Program-made: the position numbers and the translations under genes | The notes under the pieces: model-generated | Database searches by the model: none | Seen by the model: only the letters and a program-made list of their open reading frames with translations | What the model was told of the DNA's origin: nothing | Part shown: piece after piece, positions 23,867 to 31,234 of the stretch | Layout: every line of letters starts with the position of its first letter | Position numbering within the stretch: the first letter of the stretch is position 1 | DNA from: Betaproteobacteria bacterium UBA2592 | GTDB taxonomy: Bacteria > Pseudomonadota > Gammaproteobacteria > Burkholderiales > Rhodocyclaceae | Direction of reading: 5' to 3' | NCBI GenBank assembly: GCA_002340095.1 | Contig: DDKS01000020.1 | Coordinates: 1 to 64,000 of the forward strand | Length of the DNA stretch: 64,000 bases

Positions 23867-24370
23867 TCAGTCCAGGGCCTTGAGGGCTGCGTCGTAGTCG
23901 GGTTCCTGCTTGATTTCCGGTACCAGTTCGCTGTGCAGCACCCGATTGTTTTCATCCAGAACCACCACAGCCCGGGCTGTCAGCCCGGCCAGGGGGCCGC
24001 TGGTCAGGGCCACGCCGTAGGATTTGGGAAAATCCTTGTTGCGCAGGGTGGATAGGGTCACCACATTTTCCAGCCCCTCGGCGCCGCAGAAACGGTTCTG
24101 GGCAAAGGGCAGGTCGGCGGAAATGCACAGCACCACGGTATTTTCCAGCTGGCTGGCCGCCCGGTTGAAGTGGCGCACCGAAGCCGCGCAGACCGGGGTG
24201 TCCACACTCGGGAAGATGTTCAGGACCTTGCGCTTGCCGGCAAAGTGGGCGAGGGAAACATCGGCCAGATCCTTGCCGACCAGGGTGAAGGGCGGTGCTT
24301 TTTGACCGGGCTGGGGAAACAGGCCCTCCACCTGTACCGGGTTGCCGCCAAGGGTGACTGTGCTTGCCAT
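23867..24370 (-). CDS. tpx: Thiol peroxidase Tpx (atypical 2-Cys peroxiredoxin)
   Basis: 167 residues. The peroxidatic Cys C61 is in FPSVDTPVCAASVR and the resolving Cys C95 in QNRFCGAEG; both positions equal those of E. coli Tpx. It reduces H2O2 and lipid hydroperoxides with thioredoxin as donor. A purine-rich site (AAAGGA) precedes the ATG at 24370. It faces dps across a shared terminator. A short membrane ORF lies 69 bases upstream on the same strand. Confidence 0.95.
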   Translation of the reverse strand: MASTVTLGGNPVQVEGLFPQPGQKAPPFTLVGKDLADVSLAHFAGKRKVLNIFPSVDTPVCAASVRHFNRAASQLENTVVLCISADLPFAQNRFCGAEGLENVVTLSTLRNKDFPKSYGVALTSGPLAGLTARAVVVLDENNRVLHSELVPEIKQEPDYDAALKALD

Positions 24371-24439
24371 GGTGCTGGTTCCTTTGTGGGTTGTTGCATC
24401 TCTTAGTGGCTGCCGGGCCGGGAAAGTTCTCCGGCAAGT

Positions 24440-24562
24440 TCATGCCATGAACAGTTGCAGCAGTTTTTCGAGGATCACGCCAAAGCCGGTGCCGGCAATC
24501 AGGACGCCCATGCCGAACTGGAACCTGCGCCAGGGGGTACGGGGCAAAGGCAGGGTTTTCAT
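24440..24562 (-). CDS. Putative 40-aa single-span membrane protein
   Basis: A short reading frame with ATG at 24562 and TGA at 24440. It has a basic N-terminus (MKTLPLPRTPWRRFQFG), then one hydrophobic stretch (GMGVLIAGTGFGVILEKLLQLFM) spanning about residues 17-39. Positive charges before the span predict an N-in orientation. TGGAG lies six bases before the ATG, a good ribosome-binding site. It is co-directional with tpx, 69 bases downstream. No homologue is recalled, so existence rests on the start signal and the clean membrane-protein composition. Confidence 0.55.
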   Translation of the reverse strand: MKTLPLPRTPWRRFQFGMGVLIAGTGFGVILEKLLQLFMA

Positions 24563-24694
24563 TTTCAACTCCAGGGCTGTGCTTCATGCCTCCATTACAG
24601 CAGTTGGCCTGGGATTGCTGAAATCGATCCTAAAAATACCTGCAATAGTCTTGTTTAATGAGTTGGGCTTGGAAAGGCTGAGGGGCAGGCGGGT

Positions 24695-24723
24695 GCCGGG
24701 CGGTACATGCCGCCCGGCTTTTT
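24695..24723 (+). terminator. Orphan intrinsic terminator on the plus strand
   Basis: Stem GCCGGGCGG (24695-24703) and CCGCCCGGC (24710-24718), loop TACATG, followed by five T. It points rightward, yet no plus-strand gene ends just before it. The surrounding 24563-24845 stretch (283 bases, AT-rich around 24620-24660) has no convincing gene. Confidence 0.75.
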
Positions 24724-24845
24724 GCTCTCTGTCGGGATCGGGTGTTTTCCCTGGGCAAAAATCAGGAAAACGAGCAATCCAGCGGCACTTATTGTGCAGA
24801 CTCAGGGGGGGATGATCCAATTGTCTGTCTGCATGCCTCGCATAG

Positions 24846-26051
24846 TCAGGGGCTATTGAGTACCCGGGGCAGGGGGCTGGGGCCCGGGTGGAACTGCTCG
24901 CGATGCTGGCGGCAGACGTTTTCATAAAAGGTGGCCAGGCGTCCGGCCATGGCCCGGTCGGACCATTCCGCTGCATAGTGGGGCGCTTCTGCCGCCAACC
25001 GTTGCCGTTTGGTCGGCGTTTCGAAGAGATCAGCCATCTGGCTGGCGAAGCGGGGAATGTCATCGGCACCCACCTGGCAGCCCCGTTCCGGTTCGAGGAT
25101 GTCCCGGGTACCCATGGCCGCCAGGCCCAGCACCGGCAGCCCCGCTGCCATGGCTTCCAGCAGGACCAGACCCTGGGTTTCGGTGCGGGAGGCGAACACG
25201 AACAGGTCCGAACCTGCGTAGGCATCTGGCAGTTCCCTGATCCGGTCCAGATAGCCCAGGAACAGCACATTGTTCCGCAACCCCAGTTGTTCTGCCCGGC
25301 GCTCCAGGGCAGGGCGGGCGGGACCTTCGCCCGTCACCACCAAGCACAGGTCGGGAATGCGGCGGCAGGCCAGTTGCAGGGCCTCCAGCAGGAAGTCGAT
25401 GTTCTTCTCATGGGCCACCCGGCCCACGAACAAGGCCTGGGGGCGGTCCGGAGCGATGCCGTGGCGCTGGCGGAAGGCCGCCCTGTCCCCCTTGGCGAAG
25501 CGCTCCAGGGGAATGCCCGTGGGCAGGATTTCCAGGGCCGTGCCGACTCCGTATTCCCGCAGGCGCTCAGCCATGGCCGTGGAGGGCACGATGACCCTGG
25601 CCAGTTCATTGCATTGGCGCCGGGAATAGCGGCGGGCCAGGCCGCGCAGCCACTCCCGGGGCAGGAAGGGAATGTAGTGGTAGAGATATTCCTCGAACAG
25701 GGTGTGATAGGTGGCCACCGCCGGGATTCCCAGGCGCCGGGCCAGAGCGACCCCAGCGTAATGGGCGACGAAGGGAGTTTGGATGTGGACCAGGTCGTAG
25801 CCCTCCTGTTCCAGGCGGGGCGCCAGTTCCAGCGCGGCCCGGTAGGACATCAGACGGTCTTCCGGGTCCAGGGGAATGCTGCGGGAGGGCAGGCGGATCA
25901 GTCCATCGCTGCTTTGTTCCGAACCATAGCGCGGGGCCACCAGGGTCACTTCCACTCCCTGCTGCGCCAGGCATGTGCGGAAGGTTTCGATGGAAGTGGA
26001 AACTCCGTTTACCCGGGGAAAATACACATCGGAAATCATCAAGATGCGCAT
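24846..26051 (-). CDS. GT4-family glycosyltransferase, glycolipid-synthase-like
   Basis: 401 residues, GT-B fold. Motifs are the N-terminal MISDVYFPRVNGVSTSIETF, then HIQTPFVAHYAGVALARRLG, TYHTLFEEYLYHYIPFLP, the hinge LFVGRVAHEKNIDFLLEAL, and the donor site SRTETQGLVLLEAMAAGLPVL with E-x7-E. The ATYHTLFEEY motif is typical of 1,2-diacylglycerol 3-glucosyltransferases and related lipid glycosyltransferases. No membrane helix is seen. It belongs to the same class as the GT4 at 21370 but differs clearly in sequence, so two lipid sugars or successive additions are possible. It is divergent from the CYTH-CHAD gene. Confidence 0.82.
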   Translation of the reverse strand: MRILMISDVYFPRVNGVSTSIETFRTCLAQQGVEVTLVAPRYGSEQSSDGLIRLPSRSIPLDPEDRLMSYRAALELAPRLEQEGYDLVHIQTPFVAHYAGVALARRLGIPAVATYHTLFEEYLYHYIPFLPREWLRGLARRYSRRQCNELARVIVPSTAMAERLREYGVGTALEILPTGIPLERFAKGDRAAFRQRHGIAPDRPQALFVGRVAHEKNIDFLLEALQLACRRIPDLCLVVTGEGPARPALERRAEQLGLRNNVLFLGYLDRIRELPDAYAGSDLFVFASRTETQGLVLLEAMAAGLPVLGLAAMGTRDILEPERGCQVGADDIPRFASQMADLFETPTKRQRLAAEAPHYAAEWSDRAMAGRLATFYENVCRQHREQFHPGPSPLPRVLNSP

Positions 26052-26161
26052 GGCACGAAAAGGCAGGTAAAAGTCTCATGCTAGGCAGTTTCCATGACAA
26101 CTTGACGACAGGCAGGGGCACTTGGTGAGCACCGCCGGCGGGGGTAAGATGGCCCCGGTTT

Positions 26162-26177
26162 CATGGCTAAAGCCATG
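26162..26177. promoter_or_regulatory. Inverted repeat in the divergent GT4/CHAD intergenic region
   Basis: CATGGCT-AA-AGCCATG, a perfect 7-bp inverted repeat followed by TTTT, 55 bases ahead of the CHAD start. It could be an operator or a short hairpin; with a two-base gap a stable RNA hairpin would need to open one pair. Confidence 0.35.
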
Positions 26178-26231
26178 TTTTGTCATAAAAATGCAATAAA
26201 TGCCTGGGCAGGCCGAGAGGGAGAGATATCC

Positions 26232-27705
26232 ATGTTCCATTACCTGCTTTCCCCTGCTGAACTGCGCCTGTTGCGCCAGCACCCCGCCTTGCCCAAGGCC
26301 GGGGGGGCAGCGCCAGGAGCGGCAAGTGGAATACTTCGATACCCCCGAGGCCGCCCTGGCCGGCCGGGGGCTGCTGCTGGCCCGGGTGCGCTGCGGCTGG
26401 GAATGGCGCCTGGAACTCCTGCGGCAACCCGGCCATGGCCGGAACCATCAGGAGCAAAGGGGGCTGGGCTGGCGGGAGGAACTGCTGGCCGCTGCCTACT
26501 GTGGCCCGAGCGGCTTTGACTTCGAATTCGTGCAGGACAAGGCGCTGCGTCAGTGGCTGCAGAAGCACGCGGCCCATCTGCAACGGGTCTGCAGCGAAAC
26601 CATCAAGGAAGAGCGGCTGCGGGTGGACACGGCCTCCGGTCCCGCCGGCCTGTTGCTGGAACGGGTGGAACAGCAGTTGGAGGCAGGTTGCCATGCCCTG
26701 GCCCGGGTCCATGTCCAGCCTCTGGAAGGGGGCGATGCAGCGGTGTTCCTGCTCTGCCGCGCCCTGCTCGCCCGCTTTGCCCTGGAGCCGGTGATGCTGA
26801 GCCCGGTGGATCAGGCCCGCCAGGCGGGGCAGCCGCCCGTCGCCAGCCGGGCCCGGCCTTCCCTGCCGATGGGCCAGGATGGAGGGCGGGCCTTCCTGCA
26901 CATCGCCCGCAACTGCATCGGCCATCTCTGCCTCAACCTGCCGGGTCTTGCGCTCTGTGACGAACCCGAATTCGTGCACCAGGCCCGGGTCGCCATCCGG
27001 CGCCTGCGCTCCGCCCTGAAACTGTTCGCCCCCTGGCTGCCCCAGGGCTTCGTCACCGAATTCAGCGAACGCTGGCGGGACATGGCCAATGCCCTGGGCG
27101 ACTGCCGCAATCTGGACGTCTTCCTGGCCGAAACCCTGCCCCTGATGGAGCGGGAATTGGGAGCCGAAGCCCTGGTGGCGCGCCTCAAGACCCTGGCCAC
27201 CCGCCGGCGCCAGCAGGCCCGCCGGGCCGCCCGGGCCGCCCTGGCAAGCCCCGAAGCCCGGTTGTTGCTGCTGGACTTTGAAGGGGCCCTGAATGGCCTC
27301 GAATTCGCGGCAGAAATGCCGCCCCTGCAGAAGCTTGCCCGGCGCCGGCTCATGAGCCGGGCCCGGCAGGTGGTCCGCCTGGGGGAAGCCGTGCGCAACC
27401 TCGACCCGGAAGCCCGGCACGAACTGCGTATCGCCTTCAAGAAACTGCGTTACGCCCTGGAATTCTTCGCCAGCCTGTTCGGCGAAAAGCGTAGCAAACG
27501 CTACCTGGCCGGTCTGGTCGATCTGCAGGAAGTTTTGGGCCATCTGAACGACTTGGCCACCGCCCAGACCCTGGTCCATGAGCTGCTCCCCACCGCCACC
27601 GCCCGCCTCCCCGAAGCCTGGCTGGCCGGGCGGGCGGGCGCCCTGGTAGACGCCCTGCCCGCCGCCATCGGCCATTTCCTCGCCGCCGAGCCGCCCTGGG
27701 AATGA
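26232..27705 (+). CDS. CYTH-like/CHAD protein, frameshifted at a G7 run
   Basis: The ATG at 26232, preceded by GGGAGAG, opens a frame encoding MFHYLLSPAELRLLRQHPAL. At the seven G of 26301-26307 this leaves the frame of the rest. Removing one G joins it to QRQERQVEYFDTPEAALAGR and the remaining ~465 residues, giving about 490 residues. The N-terminal half is a CYTH-like triphosphate-tunnel domain (YFDTPE, LLLARVR). The C-terminal half is a CHAD domain with conserved His helices (HQARVAIRRLRSALKLF, ARHELRIAFKKLRYALEFF), associated with polyphosphate binding. The alternative in-frame start at 26200 yields a Cys-rich, unnatural N-terminus. A real mutation, slippage or a sequencing error would all fit. 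Confidence 0.78.
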
Positions 27706-27838
27706 TGCCCTGTGTGGTATTCCGGTAGCGCAGAGGTGCTGTCGCGCATTTCTTTCGTCGGCTCTTCGTCGCTTTCATCCGCATGTAATATCGACCGTCT
27801 ACGCTGCTCCTCATGAATCCATCATCGGGAGTCCCGCC

Positions 27839-28390
27839 ATGTATCTTTCCCCTGCCGAAATCGCCAGCGGGCGTCAGCACAGCCTCAATAATTTCCAGAC
27901 CGCCACGGCCGCCTGCGTCAGCGCTTCCGAGCGCTTGACCGAGTTGTTTACCCGCCTGGGCCGTCAGCAGTTGCAGCTGCTGAGCAGCCAGCCGCAATCC
28001 CTGATGCCTTCCGGCCAGTGGTTGAGCGGCCTCCAGTCCCAGTCTGCCGTGCTGTTGGGAGAACCGCTGGAAATCATCGGTGATGCCCAGCAGACGGTCA
28101 TCATCACCGCTGCCACTCAGACCCGGGTGCTGGACCAGTTGCTGGTTACCGCACTGGAACGGGCTCGGGCCAGCAGCCCGGTCGAAGTGCTGCCAGCCCT
28201 CTCCACCTTGAAGGAGAGCATTCAGCAGACGGAGCGGGGGCTGACCGGCTGGGCCGATGCAGTGCGGGAATCCGTCGCCCTGCTCGAAGCGCGTTTTGCC
28301 CAGCTGGCCAACCTGGCGGCGGCACAGGCCCAGGCAAGCACTGCCAACCTGCAGCAAGCTTCTGACGGATCTGTTGCCGCCCTGCAGTGA
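27839..28390 (+). CDS. Phasin-family protein
   Basis: 183 residues, almost entirely helical and low in aromatic residues. It opens with YLSPAEIASGRQHSLNNFQTA and continues with amphipathic segments such as FTRLGRQQLQLLSSQPQ. The C-terminal Ala/Gln-rich coil (QLANLAAAQAQASTANLQQA) fits phasins, which coat polyhydroxyalkanoate granules and control their size. No signal peptide. A strong terminator follows 45 bases after the stop, so it is a single-gene unit. PHA synthase genes are not in the window. Confidence 0.72.
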   Translation: MYLSPAEIASGRQHSLNNFQTATAACVSASERLTELFTRLGRQQLQLLSSQPQSLMPSGQWLSGLQSQSAVLLGEPLEIIGDAQQTVIITAATQTRVLDQLLVTALERARASSPVEVLPALSTLKESIQQTERGLTGWADAVRESVALLEARFAQLANLAAAQAQASTANLQQASDGSVAALQ

Positions 28391-28434
28391 AACCCGGCCG
28401 GCTTGGCCCGGCCCTGACCGATTTTGCTCGTTTG

Positions 28435-28464
28435 CCCCGGCCCTTGCTGCCGGGGTGTTTTTTT
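28435..28464 (+). terminator. Intrinsic terminator after the phasin gene
   Basis: Stem CCCCGGC (28435-28441) and GCCGGGG (28449-28455) with a seven-base loop, followed by TGTTTTTTT. It separates the phasin from the binding-protein/cyclase operon that begins at 28503. Confidence 0.85.
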
Positions 28465-28502
28465 GCATGTGAGGGGCGGAGTAATCGGCTTATCATGGAA
28501 CC

Positions 28503-29534
28503 ATGCGCCCTTTTGCCATGCTCTTCCTGTTGCTGCTGGGGCTGGTGCCGAGTCTTTCGGTCCAGGCGGAGGAGGTGTTGCGTGTGCTGGCCTGGCCGGG
28601 CTATGCCGACCAGGATCTGGTGGAGGCCTTCGAGCAGCGGCACAGGGTCAGGGTCCAGCTCAGCATCGTGGATTCGGACGATGCCCTGTGGCAGCGCATG
28701 GGGGCCGGACAGGGGCGGGACTTCGATGTTTTTGCCGTGAATACGGCGGAGCTCCAGCGCTATATCGATGAGGGGATCGCCGCGCCGGTGGATTTCGGTC
28801 GTCTGCCCGGCACCCGCAAGCAGTTGCCGGTCTTTCGCAATCCGGCCGCCATTCCCGGCCTGAGCCGTGCCGGCCTGGTCTACGGGGTGCCCTACACCTA
28901 TGCGCACATGGGCCTGATCTACAACCGGAAACTGGTGCAGGAAGCCCCGGATTCCATCGCTGCCTTGTGGGACCCCCGCTACCAGGGCCAGGTCCTGGCC
29001 TTCGACGGCAGCAGTCACAATTTCTCCCTGGCGGCCATGCGCCTGGGCCTGCATCCGTTCCGGCTGCGGGACAGGGACTGGAAACCCCTGGTGCTCCAGT
29101 TGGTGGCCCTGCGCCGCAACGTGCTGGCTTTCTACAGCCAGCCCGAGGAAGTGGTGGAGTTGTTCCGCACCAATCCGGTGGCCCTGGTGTTCGCCAATTA
29201 TGGGGGGCAGCAGGTGCGGGCCCTGCGCCAGGCGGGGGCCGATATCGGCTACGTGATTCCCCGGGAAGGGGCCCTGGCCTGGCTCGACTGCTGGGTGATC
29301 AGCAGCAAGACCCGCCGGCGGGAACTGGCCGAGGCCTGGATCGACTATATGCTGGAGCCCCAGGTGAGTCGGCGCCTCAGCAGCCATCACGGCCTGGCCA
29401 ATACCTTGCAGGGGGAGTGGCCCGGTACGGAGGGGGGGCGCATCGTCTGGCTGGAACCCGTGGAAGACAGCGAGCGGCGCGGCAAGCTCTGGGAGCGGGT
29501 GATTTCCGGTGACCGGCCGGAGCGGTTGCCATGA
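28503..29534 (+). CDS. PotD-like periplasmic solute-binding protein
   Basis: 343 residues. A signal peptide (MRPFAMLFLLLLGLVPSLSVQA) is followed by an extracellular solute-binding fold of the polyamine type: VLRVLAWPGYADQDLVEAFEQ, GVPYTYAHMGLIYNRKLV, and the C-terminal EAWIDYMLEPQVSRRLS. Family members bind spermidine or putrescine for ABC transporters. No permease or ATPase accompanies it. Instead its stop overlaps the start of a dCache-GGDEF cyclase by four bases (ATGA), so a sensory rather than transport role is likely, comparable to NspS with MbaA in Vibrio. Ligand identity is inferred. Confidence 0.85.
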   Translation: MRPFAMLFLLLLGLVPSLSVQAEEVLRVLAWPGYADQDLVEAFEQRHRVRVQLSIVDSDDALWQRMGAGQGRDFDVFAVNTAELQRYIDEGIAAPVDFGRLPGTRKQLPVFRNPAAIPGLSRAGLVYGVPYTYAHMGLIYNRKLVQEAPDSIAALWDPRYQGQVLAFDGSSHNFSLAAMRLGLHPFRLRDRDWKPLVLQLVALRRNVLAFYSQPEEVVELFRTNPVALVFANYGGQQVRALRQAGADIGYVIPREGALAWLDCWVISSKTRRRELAEAWIDYMLEPQVSRRLSSHHGLANTLQGEWPGTEGGRIVWLEPVEDSERRGKLWERVISGDRPERLP

Positions 29535-31234
29535 AGGTCGGCATGGCGCCCCGGCTGGCCCTGATCCTGGCACTGCTGGCGGTGCTGGCTTCCGGGCTCA
29601 CCGGCTATTACGCCTATGCCACCAGCCGGCGCCTGTTGCTGGATAGTGCCGAGAAAAGCCTGATGACCGCCACCCAGGTGCTGGGCGAGCGCTTTCTGGC
29701 GGCGCTGGGGGGCGCGGCCAAGGATGCCCGCTTGTTCGCCAGCCTGGCCCGGGCGCCGGAGCCCGATGCGGCCATGCTGACCGAGGCGGCCTGTGCCCTG
29801 CTTGAGACCCATCCCGAATATTTCCAGGTCCGGCTCATCGATGCCCGCCCGCATGGGCTGGAACGCATCCGGGTGGATCGGGACGGAGCGCGCATTACCC
29901 GGGTCAGCGCTCCCGATCTGCAGGAAAAGGGCCACAAGCTCTACGTGTCCCAGGCTTTGCGCCTGGCGCCGGAGCAGGTGTATCTGTCGAAGGTGTTCAT
30001 CAATCGGGAGGCCGGCGCCCACTCGGGTTTCGAGCGCCCCACGGTGATCGTGGCCGTGCCGGTGTCCGGCCGGCAGGGAGGGAACGAACGACTGGCGGTG
30101 ATCAACGTGGATCTGGAGACCCTGTTCGATACCTTGCGCCGGGAGTTGCCCCCGGCTTATCGGATCTATCTGGCCAATGAGTGGGGCGATTTCCTCATTC
30201 ATCCGGATGCCAGCAAGACCTTCGGATTCGAGCGCGGCCAGCGTTTTCTGATCCAGGAGGGTTTTCCGGCCGCCGCTGCGATTGTGGCAGGTGAGCTTGA
30301 GCGAGTTGTCGTCAATACCTCCCAGGGGAAACAGACCTTGCGGCCTGAGGTGGTTGCCGCCCTGGCGCGTTTTCAGCCGACCGAGTTTGCCAGCCAGCGC
30401 TTTTTCATTCTCGGCCTGTCCGAATCGCTCGACGAAGTATTGCGGGATAACCGGGAGCTGCGTGAGCATATCCTTCGCATCGTGCTGGTCTTTAGCGTGC
30501 TGGCGCTGTTTCTAGCCTGGCTCGCTTCGCGCGCCGTGACCCGCCCGCTCGCCGACATTCTCGGCGTGGTGCGCGGTTTTTCCAGGGGGGAGCAACAGGG
30601 CAAGGGGCTGCCTTTGGCGCGGCGTGATGAGATCGGGCAGCTGGCCAGGGGGGTGCGGGATATGCAGACACAGATTCAGCAGCAGCTTGACACCCTGGAA
30701 AGCAACCGCCAGGCCATGGCTTATCTGGCCCACCACGATGCGCTGACCGGACTGCCCAATCGCCTGACTTTCCTCGATCGCCTTCAGGTCGCCCTGGCCC
30801 AGGCCCGGCGTCAGGGGCACCAGCTCGCCGTGTTGTTCGTGGATCTGGACCGCTTCAAGGAGATCAATGACCACCATGGACACCAGGTGGGGGACCGGCT
30901 ACTGCAGGAGGTTGCCCACCGTCTCCAGGGAGGGGTGCGCGAGAGCGACACGGCGGCGCGGCTGTCTGGGGACGAATTCGTGGTGATGCTCGATCCGGTG
31001 CAGGGCCGGGAGGAAGTGTTGCGGGTCGCGGACAAGCTTCTGCAACGCTTTCAGGCCCCCCTGACGCTGGACGGCTTGTCCTTGCCGGTCAGGGTCAGTA
31101 TCGGCATCAGCCTGTTCCCCGAGCATGGCAGTACCGCCCAGGCTTTGCTCGAAGCCGCTGATGCGGCCATGTACGTCAGTAAGGCTGCCGGCCGCAATGC
31201 CTGGACCTTGGCGCGGCTCGATTCCGACGATTAA
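29531..31234 (+). CDS. Membrane diguanylate cyclase (dCache-HAMP-GGDEF)
   Basis: 567 residues. Membrane helices at ~8-28 and ~318-338 enclose a periplasmic dCache-like sensor (VRLIDARPHGLERIRVDRDG). A HAMP segment (RAVTRPLADILGVV) and a linker coil follow, then a C-terminal GGDEF domain (LAHHDALTGLPNRLTF, DLDRFKEINDHHGHQVGD, active loop RLSGDEF). SGDEF is a tolerated variant, and RESD five residues before it is the product-inhibition I-site, so activity is expected. It is translationally coupled to the PotD-like protein, which may present its ligand to the sensor domain. The stop codon shares TTAA with the convergent chemoreceptor gene. Confidence 0.92.
   Translation: MKVGMAPRLALILALLAVLASGLTGYYAYATSRRLLLDSAEKSLMTATQVLGERFLAALGGAAKDARLFASLARAPEPDAAMLTEAACALLETHPEYFQVRLIDARPHGLERIRVDRDGARITRVSAPDLQEKGHKLYVSQALRLAPEQVYLSKVFINREAGAHSGFERPTVIVAVPVSGRQGGNERLAVINVDLETLFDTLRRELPPAYRIYLANEWGDFLIHPDASKTFGFERGQRFLIQEGFPAAAAIVAGELERVVVNTSQGKQTLRPEVVAALARFQPTEFASQRFFILGLSESLDEVLRDNRELREHILRIVLVFSVLALFLAWLASRAVTRPLADILGVVRGFSRGEQQGKGLPLARRDEIGQLARGVRDMQTQIQQQLDTLESNRQAMAYLAHHDALTGLPNRLTFLDRLQVALAQARRQGHQLAVLFVDLDRFKEINDHHGHQVGDRLLQEVAHRLQGGVRESDTAARLSGDEFVVMLDPVQGREEVLRVADKLLQRFQAPLTLDGLSLPVRVSIGISLFPEHGSTAQALLEAADAAMYVSKAAGRNAWTLARLDSDD

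Noticed and set aside
26200..26310. In-frame ATG at 26200 as the CHAD gene start
   Set aside because: No ribosome-binding site, and the N-terminus it yields is packed with Cys and unlike any CYTH domain.
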